A stretch of DNA of 64,000 nt from Comamonadaceae bacterium (GCA_027486755.1 JAIXOM010000038.1:1-64000), one strand, 5' to 3'; positions 1 to 6,978 are shown, numbered from the stretch's first letter. The notes: a model not told the origin generated them from the letters alone. Numbers and translations: made by a program.

Positions 1-207
1 CAAGCGCTTGAGCTTATTGTTCTCTTCCTCAAGCTGCCTGAGTCGGCGTAGCTCAGACGGTCCGAGTCCACCGTACTTTTGACGCCACTTGTAGAAAGTC
101 GCATCGCTGATGCCCATCTTGCGGCAGATCTCATCGACCTTCGTACCCAGTTCCGCTTGCTTGAGGGCAAATGCAATTTGCTCCTCCGCAAACCTGCTCT
201 TCTTCAC
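1..207 (-). CDS. IS3-family transposase OrfA (partial, N-terminal 69 residues)
   Basis: The predicted protein starts MKKSRFAEEQIAFALKQAE and continues with CRKMGISDATFYKWRQKYGG, the helix-turn-helix of IS3-type OrfA. It then enters the leucine-zipper start ELRRLRQLEEENNKLKRL, where the window ends. OrfA binds the element's terminal repeats. In this family a programmed frameshift onto orfB makes the full transposase, but that part is not visible. I chose the GTG at 207 because AAGGGG lies just upstream and because MKKSRF is the usual N-terminus of this subgroup. Confidence 0.85.
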   Translation of the reverse strand, partial: MKKSRFAEEQIAFALKQAELGTKVDEICRKMGISDATFYKWRQKYGGLGPSELRRLRQLEEENNKLKRL

Positions 208-289
208 GACATGCCCCTTGTTCCATAGGGTGAAAAATCATGCCGGATTTTTCTACTTTTGAGTGGCTCCGATTTCTGGGGTAGGGTCA
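1..289 (-). mobile_element. IS3-family insertion sequence, end fragment
   Basis: The left edge of the window holds the 5' end of an IS3-family element read on the minus strand. It consists of the orfA start plus about 80 bp of terminal sequence. Read on the minus strand the tip begins TGACCCTACCCC at 289, which fits the TG start of IS3 ends. The remainder, including orfB, the other terminal repeat and any target duplication, lies outside the window. The element abuts a truncated HIT-like reading frame, so it appears to have inserted into that gene. The exact tip is inferred from one end only. Confidence 0.75.
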
Positions 290-362
290 CGGCGACGGTG
301 CGTTCGGGCGGCAGGCTACAGAAGGGGCAGCTCATGCTTGGCGATTCTGTGGGGCGGGCCAT
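290..362 (-). pseudogene. 5' remnant of a HIT-family gene truncated by the IS
   Basis: Directly beyond the IS tip the minus strand encodes an N-terminus containing SCPFCSLPPERTVAV. This Cys-Pro-Phe-Cys...Pro-Pro-Glu-Arg start is typical of small HIT-domain (histidine-triad nucleotide hydrolase) proteins. The frame then runs into the IS, and the histidine triad itself is absent. The start is either ATG 362 or ATG 335. The fragment lies 20 bp after the hydrolase gene on the same strand and may have been co-transcribed with it. The family assignment rests on about 15 residues and is tentative. Confidence 0.5.
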
Positions 363-381
363 GGGATTTGATGGGTTTGTG

Positions 382-960
382 TCAAGGGCTTGCCCACCGA
401 TCAAGCACACCCCCCACATACCCCTTGCCCAGCTGATGCCCCGCCCCCGGCACCACGGTGCAGCCCATGCCCAGCAGCCGCGCCATGCGCATAACGCTCT
501 CTGGCCCGCTTTGCCAGTCTTGCTCGCCCACGTGTAGCTCGCAGTTCAAAGGCGCGTTGAAGTTGCCGGCCTCTACCCGCTCGCGCAGCAGCTCGGCATG
601 GGGCGGCACAAAGTGGGTGCCGCCGGCCTGGTCGGCAAACGCGCCGACGATGGGTGACAGCAGCAGCACCTGGCCGGGGTATGCAGGCAGCTGGGCCTGG
701 GCATGAAGAAAGAGGTATGCCCCGAAGGAGACGGCCACCACGCGAGCCTGCGGGTGCCAGAAGTGTTGCTGCAAGTCTTGGGCAATGGTGTGGACTTGGT
801 CGGCAAAGGGCAGGTCGCGGAAGGCGCCTGTGGTTTCGCGGCCGGTCACGTCCCAGCCGCGGCTGCGCAGGCCTTCGCCCAGGCCGGTGGCCAGGTGGCC
901 GCCCCGGCCGGGGAGGTAGTAGACCAGGCGGGTGCTGGGGGTGGCGCTCTGGGGGGTCAT
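382..960 (-). CDS. alpha/beta-hydrolase family protein
   Basis: A 192-residue protein with the order of elements of a small alpha/beta hydrolase. The beta-strand LVYYLPGRGGHLATGLGEGL carries an oxyanion-type GRGG. The nucleophile elbow AVSFGAYL has a candidate Ser, although its first small residue differs from strict GxSxG. A later strand is LLLSPIV, an acidic residue occurs in HVGEQDWQSG, and the C-terminal catalytic His is in GAGHQLGKG. No signal peptide is visible, so it is probably cytoplasmic. It starts 8 nt after the stop of the upstream zinc-ribbon gene, so the three genes 2082-382 probably form one operon. The substrate is unknown. Confidence 0.75.
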   Translation of the reverse strand: MTPQSATPSTRLVYYLPGRGGHLATGLGEGLRSRGWDVTGRETTGAFRDLPFADQVHTIAQDLQQHFWHPQARVVAVSFGAYLFLHAQAQLPAYPGQVLLLSPIVGAFADQAGGTHFVPPHAELLRERVEAGNFNAPLNCELHVGEQDWQSGPESVMRMARLLGMGCTVVPGAGHQLGKGYVGGVLDRWASP

Positions 961-967
961 GGGTGGG

Positions 968-1549
968 TCAAGTAATTTCTCGCAGGTCGTAGCTCAGATT
1001 TTGCGACTTGCAGCTTGGACAAAAGACTACCTTGTCGCGCTCTAGCGGGCCGCCGCAGTCGCAAACCAGGGCGCGCTCGTACTGTCTGGCCCGCCCTCGC
1101 CCGCTGGCGTTGACCGAATGGAATTTGCCGCACCACTGGCACTGAAAACCCGAAACGGCGCTGTCTATGCCGTGAATGAAAGAAGTCACGTCTTCCTTGT
1201 AATTGCAGTCCTTACAGGTGATGGTGCCGCACCCGCCCATGTAGCAGTACCTAAGCCCTTTGGATTTTTCAGCGAGGTCTTTCTCTAAAGCGCTGGCGAG
1301 GCGGCGGTCTTTCATGATGCCGTAAATGAAAATCGGCCACAACAAGATGAAGGCCACCGTAAGCACGACCCTGAACCCAAAGAGCTTGCGCTCTGAAGGC
1401 TGCTCCCTTTGCATGACGGCGTTGGTCAGCGGCGTGCCGCGCGCACGCGTGATTTCTTTGGCGATGTCTTGCCCACCTGGCCCCAGGGTGCCCAGCAAGA
1501 GCCCTAAGAACAAGTACGCAAGGGTTGATAGGGCGAGCGCGTCGTTCAT
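968..1549 (-). CDS. membrane-anchored zinc-ribbon protein of unknown function
   Basis: A 193-residue protein I cannot assign to a named family. Residues about 5-25 (LSTLAYLFLGLLLGTLGPGG) and about 58-80 (VVLTVAFILLWPIFIYGIM) look like transmembrane helices. The C-terminal half is rich in paired cysteines (CYMGGC, CKDC, CQWC, CDC, CPSC), consistent with two or three zinc ribbons. The predicted form is a short hairpin-anchored protein with a soluble zinc-binding tail. Its ATG overlaps the stop of the upstream gene by 4 nt (ATGA), which indicates translational coupling with the 178-residue protein. Confidence 0.7.
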   Translation of the reverse strand: MNDALALSTLAYLFLGLLLGTLGPGGQDIAKEITRARGTPLTNAVMQREQPSERKLFGFRVVLTVAFILLWPIFIYGIMKDRRLASALEKDLAEKSKGLRYCYMGGCGTITCKDCNYKEDVTSFIHGIDSAVSGFQCQWCGKFHSVNASGRGRARQYERALVCDCGGPLERDKVVFCPSCKSQNLSYDLREIT

Positions 1550-2082
1550 ACGCTGGCCACCGAGCAGCCCCAGGAGCTGACTTTAAAGCTGCAAGCCTTT
1601 TCGGGTGGCTTGCCCTCGGCAAGGTCGCGCACCAGCCCGAGCAGGTTAACCTCGCGCCCGCGCGCCTCGGTCTCCAGGCTGGCGTCGACCCAGAAATTAA
1701 GTGCCTGGCCTTGCCGGTTCATCTGGGCGATTTGCAGGACTTCTGCTTGCGCCAGTTTCAGCGCAGCCTCAATAGCGGCCGGGGCCTGGAGGGTTTCGGT
1801 GGTGTACGGCGGGCGTATGTGCAACTGGTTTTGCCAGTCCTCACCCGGATAGAAGCCCACACGCAGGTGGCCATGAAAGCGCCAGCCTTCAGGGGGCGGG
1901 TCCATCCAGAACAGGGTGGGCTCTTTGTGAAAAACCCAGGAGCCGGTGAGCATGTAGCCGTACAAGGTATGCCGGTCCGTGGCGCCGCGGCCCAGGTTGA
2001 ATGAGCGGTTGGCCGAGGTGTTGTCTGCCGCCTGCTCAAAAGACAGGCTGTACATCTGCTGCTCGGACAAGGGGTAGTTCAT
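1546..2082 (-). CDS. hypothetical protein, coupled to the zinc-ribbon gene
   Basis: A 178-residue soluble protein with no motif I recognise. It has an aromatic- and Trp-rich central part (LTGSWVFHKEPTLFWMDPPP, then WRFHGHLRVGFYPGEDW) followed by an Ala-rich helix. No signal peptide or membrane segment is seen. It is the first gene of a likely three-gene minus-strand operon, and its last four bases overlap the next start. No good Shine-Dalgarno precedes ATG 2082. The coding call rests on length, overlap and composition like its neighbours. Confidence 0.65.
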   Translation of the reverse strand: MNYPLSEQQMYSLSFEQAADNTSANRSFNLGRGATDRHTLYGYMLTGSWVFHKEPTLFWMDPPPEGWRFHGHLRVGFYPGEDWQNQLHIRPPYTTETLQAPAAIEAALKLAQAEVLQIAQMNRQGQALNFWVDASLETEARGREVNLLGLVRDLAEGKPPEKACSFKVSSWGCSVASV

Positions 2083-2325
2083 GGGTGGGGGCTAGGCTTG
2101 GCTGCGGCTGTGGGCTGGACTGATGTTTGCGCACGGCGGGCTCAAAGGCTGAGCTTGGTGGCTGGGGATTCATCCAGCAGGGGCTACAAAGCGCCCTGGC
2201 TGGGCGGGTGCTCTGCCGGCCTGATGTCATTGACCGCGCCAAAACTGCTGGCCCATAGAATAATTTGGGATTCAATTTTCATGGGCTGCGGGGCTGGCCA
2301 AAGAGCAAAAGCCCGCAAGGCAACG
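2083..2325. other. intergenic region before the orphan higA-like gene
   Basis: This gap separates the divergent hypothetical gene (start 2082) and the HigA-like gene. No credible reading frame was found, and no remnant of a HigB toxin. A weak promoter-like stretch (TTGACC near 2230, TAGAAT about 20 nt further) precedes the HigA-like start, but the spacing is poor. Confidence 0.5.
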
Positions 2326-2631
2326 ATGCGTCAACGTGTACCGACCCACCCTGGGGCCCTGCTCCGGGAAGATGTACTGCCCAGCCTGCCGGGCATGTCT
2401 GTGAGCGCCTTTGCTCGCAAGCTGGGTGTCTCTCGCCAGACCTTGCATGCCGTGCTGGCTGAGCGCAGTGGGGTGTCAGCCGAGATGGCGCTGCGCCTGG
2501 GAACGCTCCTGGGCAACGGAGCGCAGCTCTGGCTGGAGATGCAGACTCAGTTTGACCTGTGGCAGGCGCAAGCCAAGCTGCACGATGAACTGAGTCAGAT
2601 GACGCGGCTTGAGCCGGTGGCCATGGGTTGA
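2326..2631 (+). CDS. HigA-type addiction-module antidote, orphan
   Basis: A 101-residue XRE-type regulator of the HigA family. The pattern THPGALLREDVLPSLPGMSV, then AFARKLGVSRQTLHAVLAER, then GTLLGNGAQLWLEMQTQFDL is the hallmark of this antitoxin group, with the helix-turn-helix at about residues 28-50. HigA normally neutralises the RelE-like mRNase HigB, encoded just upstream. Here the preceding 230 bp show no HigB-like frame, so the gene stands alone. The ATG at 2326 matches family length. A longer in-frame start at 2098 would add unrelated sequence. Confidence 0.85.
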   Translation: MRQRVPTHPGALLREDVLPSLPGMSVSAFARKLGVSRQTLHAVLAERSGVSAEMALRLGTLLGNGAQLWLEMQTQFDLWQAQAKLHDELSQMTRLEPVAMG

Positions 2632-2677
2632 CGCTGCGCACATCTCAATGCTCGGCCCAGCAAGAAGAGGTACACCC

Positions 2678-2695
2678 TAGGCGCGTTGGCGCCTA
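2678..2695. terminator. inverted repeat between convergent genes, possible terminator
   Basis: TAGGCGC and GCGCCTA (7-bp perfect arms) flank a 4-nt loop in the gap between the plus-strand HigA-like gene and the minus-strand Fic gene. No T-tract follows on either side, so intrinsic termination is only a possibility. Confidence 0.3.
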
Positions 2696-2735
2696 TGTCC
2701 GGCGGCCGAGCAAGGCGGGGCCATCGTTTGCAGCG

Positions 2736-4253
2736 TCAAGGGCTCAGCAGCTTGAACTGCACGAGCGACCTTTCAAAGGCGTTGCAGCGGGCCAGTTCGG
2801 CGATGGTGTGGTCCAGGTCGTCGAAGCGGAAGGCTGCTGTCCAGCGGTGGATCTTTTGCATGGCGGCCATGAAAGCGGTGGCATTGCCCTGGCGGCTCAA
2901 GGCGCGCAGGCTGTCGAGGTATTCCTCGCGAAACAGGGTGGGTACGATGACGCGGCAGGCGCCGACGGCAGACAGTTCGCTGTTCATGACCAGGCGGGCC
3001 AGGCGACCGTTGCCGTCGGCGAAGGGGTGGACTTCGCTGACGATGAACATGGCCAGAAGCGCGCGAGCTGTGCCGGGCGGCACGCTGGGCAATAGTTTCG
3101 AGGCTTGCACCAAGGTGCCACGCACGCGATCGGGGCTGACGAATTCGGTATTGCCAGCACGGTTGGCCAGGAGCTTGAATTGGCCGGGGCCCACTTCGGG
3201 GCGCTCTTGCATTTGGTCGGCGTGGCGGGCGCGCAGTTGTTCCAGCACCGGTTCACCACTGGCCAGGGTTTGTAGTGCCCAACTGGGGTGCAAGGCCTGC
3301 CGATAAACACCCAGGATGTCGTGCGAATCTTTGGGGCGCTCGCCAATAGGCTGGCTTTGCAGGACGAAGGCGCGGGCGTGCTGCACGTCAAATTCGGTAC
3401 CCTCGATGAAGTTACTGAAGTACGACTCCAAGAAGGCAAAGTGGGAGCGGGCTGTTTCGCTCAAGGCTACAGCGGCCGGCTGCGCCAGGGACGTGGCGCG
3501 CAGCTGAGCGGCCAAGTGCTCGAAAAGGGCCATGCGCTGCGCGTCGTAGGGCATGGGTGCCGTGCGGGCTCGGCCTTCTGGGGTGGTGAGGTGCCCGTCG
3601 CGGGTGCCCAGTATGCCGCCCACCAGCTCATCGAGCACTGCAAATTGCGCCTCCATACCCAGAGCCGGGGCAAGGCTGCGGGCTTGCTCGCGCAGCTGAG
3701 ACAGGGCATCCTCGCCGCGGGCGTCGCAGGTTTCAATCAGGCGCTGCTCAACGGCCTGGCGGCCGACACTGCGGTGCCAGGGCCCCCGCGTGGGCTGAAG
3801 GTTTTCAAGCAGCAGCCGGGGCAAGGACGGAAAGTACAGTTCGCGCCCGAGCATGGGCGCATCGCCCGCTGCGGGGGACGGGCCTTTCCAGAGCATGACG
3901 GTCAAGCCCGGCAGTTGCACGCTTCGCTTGGAGCCGGAAGTCAGGTGGATGACCTGACTGCCCGTCGGACCATCGGGCTGCCCCCCTAACCAGGCGCTGC
4001 GATGACTGAGCAAGGCACCGGGGAACAAAGCGGCCAGTACCCGCAGCCGTTCACGGGCAATGAGCGAGGGCCAATCGGCTGGCGGCAGGGGGCTGGCCAA
4101 GCCGGTAGAAACGCGTTGCAGATTGCCGGCAGCGACGGCGCGTTGAACCGCGCGCTTTTGCGCAGCGTTGAGCTCGGCATAGAGCACCAGGGGACCCTGG
4201 GTAGGGTCCGCTGTCGCGATTTTTCGATGTAAAGGTCCTGTCACGGCACGCAT
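2736..4253 (-). CDS. Fic-domain AMPylase fused to an AbiEi-like N-terminal region
   Basis: A 505-residue protein. The C-terminal half is a Fic domain with the active-site loop HPFADGNGRLAR at 409-420 (catalytic His409), which transfers AMP or another nucleotide group to target hydroxyls. SNFIEG at 280-285 fits the (S/T)xxxE(G/N) inhibitory motif, so this is a class II, self-inhibited Fic protein. Residues about 25-150 (AAQKRAVQRAVAAGNLQRVS, then LFPGALLSHRSAWLG) resemble the winged-helix start of AbiEi-type antitoxins, suggesting a DNA-binding or regulatory module. The ATG at 4253 is chosen because a promoter ends 8 nt before it. The frame stays open upstream but that part overlaps the PIN gene region. 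Domain assignment of the N-terminus is inference. Confidence 0.85.
   Translation of the reverse strand: MRAVTGPLHRKIATADPTQGPLVLYAELNAAQKRAVQRAVAAGNLQRVSTGLASPLPPADWPSLIARERLRVLAALFPGALLSHRSAWLGGQPDGPTGSQVIHLTSGSKRSVQLPGLTVMLWKGPSPAAGDAPMLGRELYFPSLPRLLLENLQPTRGPWHRSVGRQAVEQRLIETCDARGEDALSQLREQARSLAPALGMEAQFAVLDELVGGILGTRDGHLTTPEGRARTAPMPYDAQRMALFEHLAAQLRATSLAQPAAVALSETARSHFAFLESYFSNFIEGTEFDVQHARAFVLQSQPIGERPKDSHDILGVYRQALHPSWALQTLASGEPVLEQLRARHADQMQERPEVGPGQFKLLANRAGNTEFVSPDRVRGTLVQASKLLPSVPPGTARALLAMFIVSEVHPFADGNGRLARLVMNSELSAVGACRVIVPTLFREEYLDSLRALSRQGNATAFMAAMQKIHRWTAAFRFDDLDHTIAELARCNAFERSLVQFKLLSP
4211..4233. repeat. 23-bp direct repeat R1, copy 1 (inside the Fic gene)
   Basis: A 23-bp sequence beginning CTGTCGCGATTTTTCGATGT is present here and again, identical, at 7661-7683. 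This copy encodes LHRKIAT near the Fic N-terminus. The two copies bracket the Fic, PIN/Phd, AbiE and HicAB genes. Confidence 0.8.
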
Positions 4254-4261
4254 TGTCGTGA

Positions 4262-4290
4262 ATCTTATTCTTAATTCGCTTTTTTGTCGC
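4262..4290 (-). promoter_or_regulatory. candidate promoter of the Fic gene, almost leaderless
   Basis: On the minus strand GCGACA (4290-4285), a 17-nt spacer and TAAGAT (4267-4262) form a sigma70-like promoter. The -10 ends 8 nt before the ATG at 4253, so the mRNA would have a leader of only about 2-3 nt. Confidence 0.45.
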
Positions 4291-4360
4291 GTTTTGTATT
4301 CATAAAAAATCCAGATGCCGCCGCCAGCGGCGGGCGCAGCCAGCGACCTGAGCGGGCCCG

Positions 4361-4786
4361 TCAGGGGAAGCTTGCCATGCCCAAGGTTCGCGCCGCTTTG
4401 CAAAGCCGAGTGTCGAAGCAGGCAAATTGAACCTCTTCGCCCGCCAGCTCTTGCAGGCTGCGGGCGGCGGCGAGTTGGACGCTGTCGCAAGCGCGCAGAG
4501 CAAAGGTGTCGGCGTAATCGCCGGCCAGCTCGACGATGGCTTGCGTGACTTCCACCACGGCATAGTGGGGCCAATCGGCGCGCAAGCGCTTGCGCACGGT
4601 TTCCAGCGTTTGAGCGTCGCTGGTGGACTCGCGGGCGCGCCTGGCTACGGCTGCCATCATCTCGGCCCAGGCGATGCGGCAGACCGCAACAAGCGCCGCC
4701 CTGCCCGCCAGCGCCCGCATTTCGCGGCTGGCATCCTCGGCGATGTAGAGCTTGACCAAGGCCGATGTGTGGCAAAACAGGATCAA
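4361..4786 (-). CDS. PIN-domain (VapC-like) toxin with a substituted catalytic residue
   Basis: A 141-residue PIN-domain protein paired with a Phd/YefM-type antitoxin. PIN toxins are Mg-dependent RNases using three or four acidic residues. Later acidic positions are visible (AWAEMMAAVAR, LRACDSVQLAAA, FACFDTRLC). The first strand, however, reads ILFCHTSALVKLY, where the family has DTSALVKLY: the first catalytic Asp is His, a single-base GAC-to-CAC change. The start must be the TTG at 4786, overlapping the antitoxin stop (TTGA). The toxin may therefore be catalytically weak or dead. Confidence 0.85.
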   Translation of the reverse strand: MILFCHTSALVKLYIAEDASREMRALAGRAALVAVCRIAWAEMMAAVARRARESTSDAQTLETVRKRLRADWPHYAVVEVTQAIVELAGDYADTFALRACDSVQLAAARSLQELAGEEVQFACFDTRLCKAARTLGMASFP

Positions 4787-5049
4787 CGGCGGTCCTCCAG
4801 CACCATTTGGCTGACCGGCGCGCCGCGGGGCGACAGTTGCACCGGCGCGTTGTACCTGGGCTTGCCGCCGCCCCAGGACACGGCCCCCGTTGCAAGCAGC
4901 TGACGCAGCCCAGGCTCGACCTGCGCGGGTATGCCGACGATGCGGGCGATGGGCTTGTTGTGCGAGGTGACCTCGATCACCTCGCCCTGCTGCGCGCGGG
5001 CAAGCACACTCGATAGGCTGGCTTTGAGTTCGCGAACGGCAATGAACAT
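4783..5049 (-). CDS. Phd/YefM-family antitoxin
   Basis: An 88-residue protein starting MFIAVRELKASLSSVLARAQ and continuing GEVIEVTSHNKPIARIVGIP, the typical N-terminal DNA-binding fold of Phd/YefM antitoxins. The C-terminal tail (from about residue 55) would wrap the PIN partner. The ATG at 5049 is preferred over an upstream GTG at 5073 because GGAG lies about 7 nt before it. The stop overlaps the toxin start, so the two are coupled. Antitoxins of this type repress their own promoter. Confidence 0.85.
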   Translation of the reverse strand: MFIAVRELKASLSSVLARAQQGEVIEVTSHNKPIARIVGIPAQVEPGLRQLLATGAVSWGGGKPRYNAPVQLSPRGAPVSQMVLEDRR

Positions 5050-5080
5050 GGGGGACTCCGGAAATGTAGTCACATTTTAG

Positions 5081-5108
5081 CCTCATCTATGCTGAATATG
5101 ACCTCATC
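5081..5108. promoter_or_regulatory. direct repeats upstream of the Phd antitoxin, possible operator
   Basis: CCTCATC occurs at 5081-5087 and again at 5102-5108, a 21-bp (two-turn) spacing, just upstream of the antitoxin start. This is a plausible antitoxin binding region. No clear -35/-10 pair could be fixed. Confidence 0.3.
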
Positions 5109-5236
5109 AACTTGACCCTGAATGAGCATTTCCAGCGACGGCCAAGAAGGCCCAAGTCAAGGAAGTTTGTGAGGGTTTGCGCAACTGGCGCGGGCTGGGG
5201 CCTTCAATGCGGATTGGGCAAGCATTCAGGGCCGAG

Positions 5237-5983
5237 TTACCGACCAAGACTGAACCGCAACGAAGCATTGGCCTGCGTCTCGGGGTCGGCTTGGAAGGCC
5301 CGCCACAGCTGCAGCCAGTGCTCCAGCTTGTCCTCGATCTTCATGGCCTTGGCCAGGCGGGCCAGCCGGCGGCGATCGAATGGGTCCAAGTCCAGCTCCA
5401 GCGGCGGCCGCTGCAGCCGGCTGCGGGGCGAGGCCCCCAGGTAGATCCAGTCCAGCAGCGCTTTTTCGGGGGTTGCTCTCGGATAGTCGAAGCGGTCGTC
5501 GAGCGCGTCCTCGGTTTTACACCCCAGACGGTCAGGCAGCAACAGGTGCGCCGGCATCGCAAAGAATTGGAACGGCCCGGCCTGGGTGTGCCGGTCTCTG
5601 AGCTGAGGGTTGCTCATTCCTGCGCTGAGCGGGATCACACAGGTGACGGTGTCGCCGAAGTTGTTCGTGACCCAGGCTTGCTCCAAAACCCAGGACAGGC
5701 TGGGCACTGAAAATTTGCGGACCCATTGGGCCGCCGCTGCCGGCTGCGCATCGGGCCGCCCCATGCGGTTGAGGTAGACGCCTTTGATGACCGCGCGCAG
5801 CTTCCCAGCCTGCACCATGGCTTGGAGCCAACGGTGGAAGGTGGCCAGCGAAGGACCACCGGGCCGACCGGCCTGTGCCATGGCCTGCACATTGGCTGTG
5901 GTCAGCACCGCCGGGCAAGCCTGGGCATCAAGCAGACGCCGCTCCAGGGCGATCTTCCAGCTCTCAAGGCTTGAGTCAGACAT
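5237..5983 (-). CDS. AbiEi-family antitoxin (type IV TA)
   Basis: A 248-residue protein of the AbiEi type. The N-terminal winged-helix region (LATFHRWLQAMVQAGKLRAV followed by IKGVYLN) binds DNA. The following domain includes WVLEQAWVTNN, PLSAG, and near the C-terminus DYPRATPEKALLDWIYLG, the conserved TPEKALLD segment of this family. It should counteract the AbiEii nucleotidyltransferase and repress the shared promoter. Its ATG overlaps the end of the toxin gene by 8 nt, so it is the second gene here, the reverse of the usual abiEi-abiEii order. Confidence 0.85.
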   Translation of the reverse strand: MSDSSLESWKIALERRLLDAQACPAVLTTANVQAMAQAGRPGGPSLATFHRWLQAMVQAGKLRAVIKGVYLNRMGRPDAQPAAAAQWVRKFSVPSLSWVLEQAWVTNNFGDTVTCVIPLSAGMSNPQLRDRHTQAGPFQFFAMPAHLLLPDRLGCKTEDALDDRFDYPRATPEKALLDWIYLGASPRSRLQRPPLELDLDPFDRRRLARLAKAMKIEDKLEHWLQLWRAFQADPETQANASLRFSLGR

Positions 5984-6857
5984 GGCCGCCCCTGGGTACG
6001 CTTGCCTGCACCGCAGCAGGCTGAAGTTCCTGTGCCTGGGCCTGTGTTGCTTTGAGCTTGAGGCTGACTGCTTGTTCGGCCCACTGGCCAACAGCCTGGG
6101 CCACCTCAAGGGTCATGGTCTCCCAACGCGACACATCGAGCTGAGCGCGTTGAGCCGGGGCGATGAAGGGCAGCAATTCCTGCTGCGCGAGCTCAAAGGT
6201 GGACAGAGTGAGCTTACTCAGCGCCTCTTGAGCAATCACCTGTAGTTCCTCAAGGCTCAACGCAGACAAGATCTGCGCGGGGTTTGCGCCCGTGCCCAAA
6301 AGGTCGTACAGGTCGAGCAAGTCTCGGGGCGCATTGCGGTTGGCAGACATGGCCGCAATGATCTTGGTGGCAGCCAGCATGTGAGGCTCATACACCTGAA
6401 CGACAAAAGGCGCCATGGCATAGCGTGCAGGCGGCGAAACGGTTTGCTGGATCACATGCGGCCAGTCGGGCTCACTGCGACCGGACACCTCGACCTCAAA
6501 GCGAACAGACTTACCGCTGGCCAGCACACCGGCCAGACGCGCCCTGCAAGTGGTGTCTGTGTCTTTCGTGATGTCTACCTTGGGCGAGCGCAGGCCCGTC
6601 AAAGCTGCGGCGCTTTTGAGAGCCGAGTTGACTTGCCCCTTCAGGGCTGCCCGCGTCATGCCGGGGGAGCGGTCGAAGTCGATGTCTTTGGTTAAACGCA
6701 TGCTCCCGACGGCACAGCGCATCGCCATGCCGCCCTTGAGCACCAAGCGCGAACCGGCACTGTGCGAGAGCTCGCGCGCCAGAACCAGTTGGGCGCGGTC
6801 AATCGCCCGCAGCGCTTCGTCAAAGCCTTTTTCAGTATGTTCGTATATCGTATGCAT
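5976..6857 (-). CDS. AbiEii/AbiGii-family nucleotidyltransferase toxin
   Basis: A 293-residue nucleotidyltransferase-fold toxin. LVLKGGMAMR followed by LTKDIDFDRS is the family's GG...DxD active-site pattern (about residues 38-63). A later segment, LAATKIIAAMSANRNAPRDLLDLYDL, carries the conserved K...RD(L)xDLY motif of AbiEii proteins. Characterised AbiEii-type toxins act as GTP- or NTP-dependent transferases that stop growth. The ATG at 6857 lacks a Shine-Dalgarno and sits 5 nt after a perfect TATAAT, which points to leaderless translation. It is the first gene of the pair with the AbiEi antitoxin. Confidence 0.88.
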   Translation of the reverse strand: MHTIYEHTEKGFDEALRAIDRAQLVLARELSHSAGSRLVLKGGMAMRCAVGSMRLTKDIDFDRSPGMTRAALKGQVNSALKSAAALTGLRSPKVDITKDTDTTCRARLAGVLASGKSVRFEVEVSGRSEPDWPHVIQQTVSPPARYAMAPFVVQVYEPHMLAATKIIAAMSANRNAPRDLLDLYDLLGTGANPAQILSALSLEELQVIAQEALSKLTLSTFELAQQELLPFIAPAQRAQLDVSRWETMTLEVAQAVGQWAEQAVSLKLKATQAQAQELQPAAVQASVPRGGHV

Positions 6858-6891
6858 AACTCATTATATGAGACTTACATACGATATTAAA
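6845..6891 (-). promoter_or_regulatory. AbiE promoter with 10-bp inverted repeat operator
   Basis: A perfect 10-bp inverted repeat (ATATCGTATG at 6845-6854, CATACGATAT at 6878-6887) surrounds the minus-strand -10 box TATAAT (6868-6863). An inner repeat CTCAT-TAT-ATGAG lies at 6860-6872. The weak -35 (TTTAAT) overlaps the outer arm. The -10 ends 5 nt before the abiEii ATG. AbiEi antitoxins are known to bind inverted repeats in their own promoter, so this is the expected operator. Confidence 0.7.
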
Positions 6892-6937
6892 ACGACAGAT
6901 TTCGTCGATCCAGGCCCATCAAAGGCCGACGGCGGAG

Positions 6938-6961
6938 CATGCCGCAAAGCTTGGCGCCGTT
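6938..6961. repeat. 24-bp direct repeat R2, copy 1
   Basis: CATGCCGCAAAGCTTGGCGC and the four bases following recur with one mismatch at 7691-7714. The two copies lie immediately outside the hicB stop and the hicA promoter, flanking the HicAB module. Confidence 0.75.
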
Positions 6962-6978
6962 GGGGGCTCGGGCGTCAG

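Noticed and set aside
2083..2325. A HigB toxin upstream of the HigA-like gene
   Set aside because: No frame shows HigB features. The antitoxin-like gene is an orphan.
4254..4895. N-terminal extension of the Fic protein to a 719-residue protein
   Set aside because: The extension overlaps the PIN gene in another frame, has Arg/Ala-rich low-quality composition, and a promoter lies just before ATG 4253.
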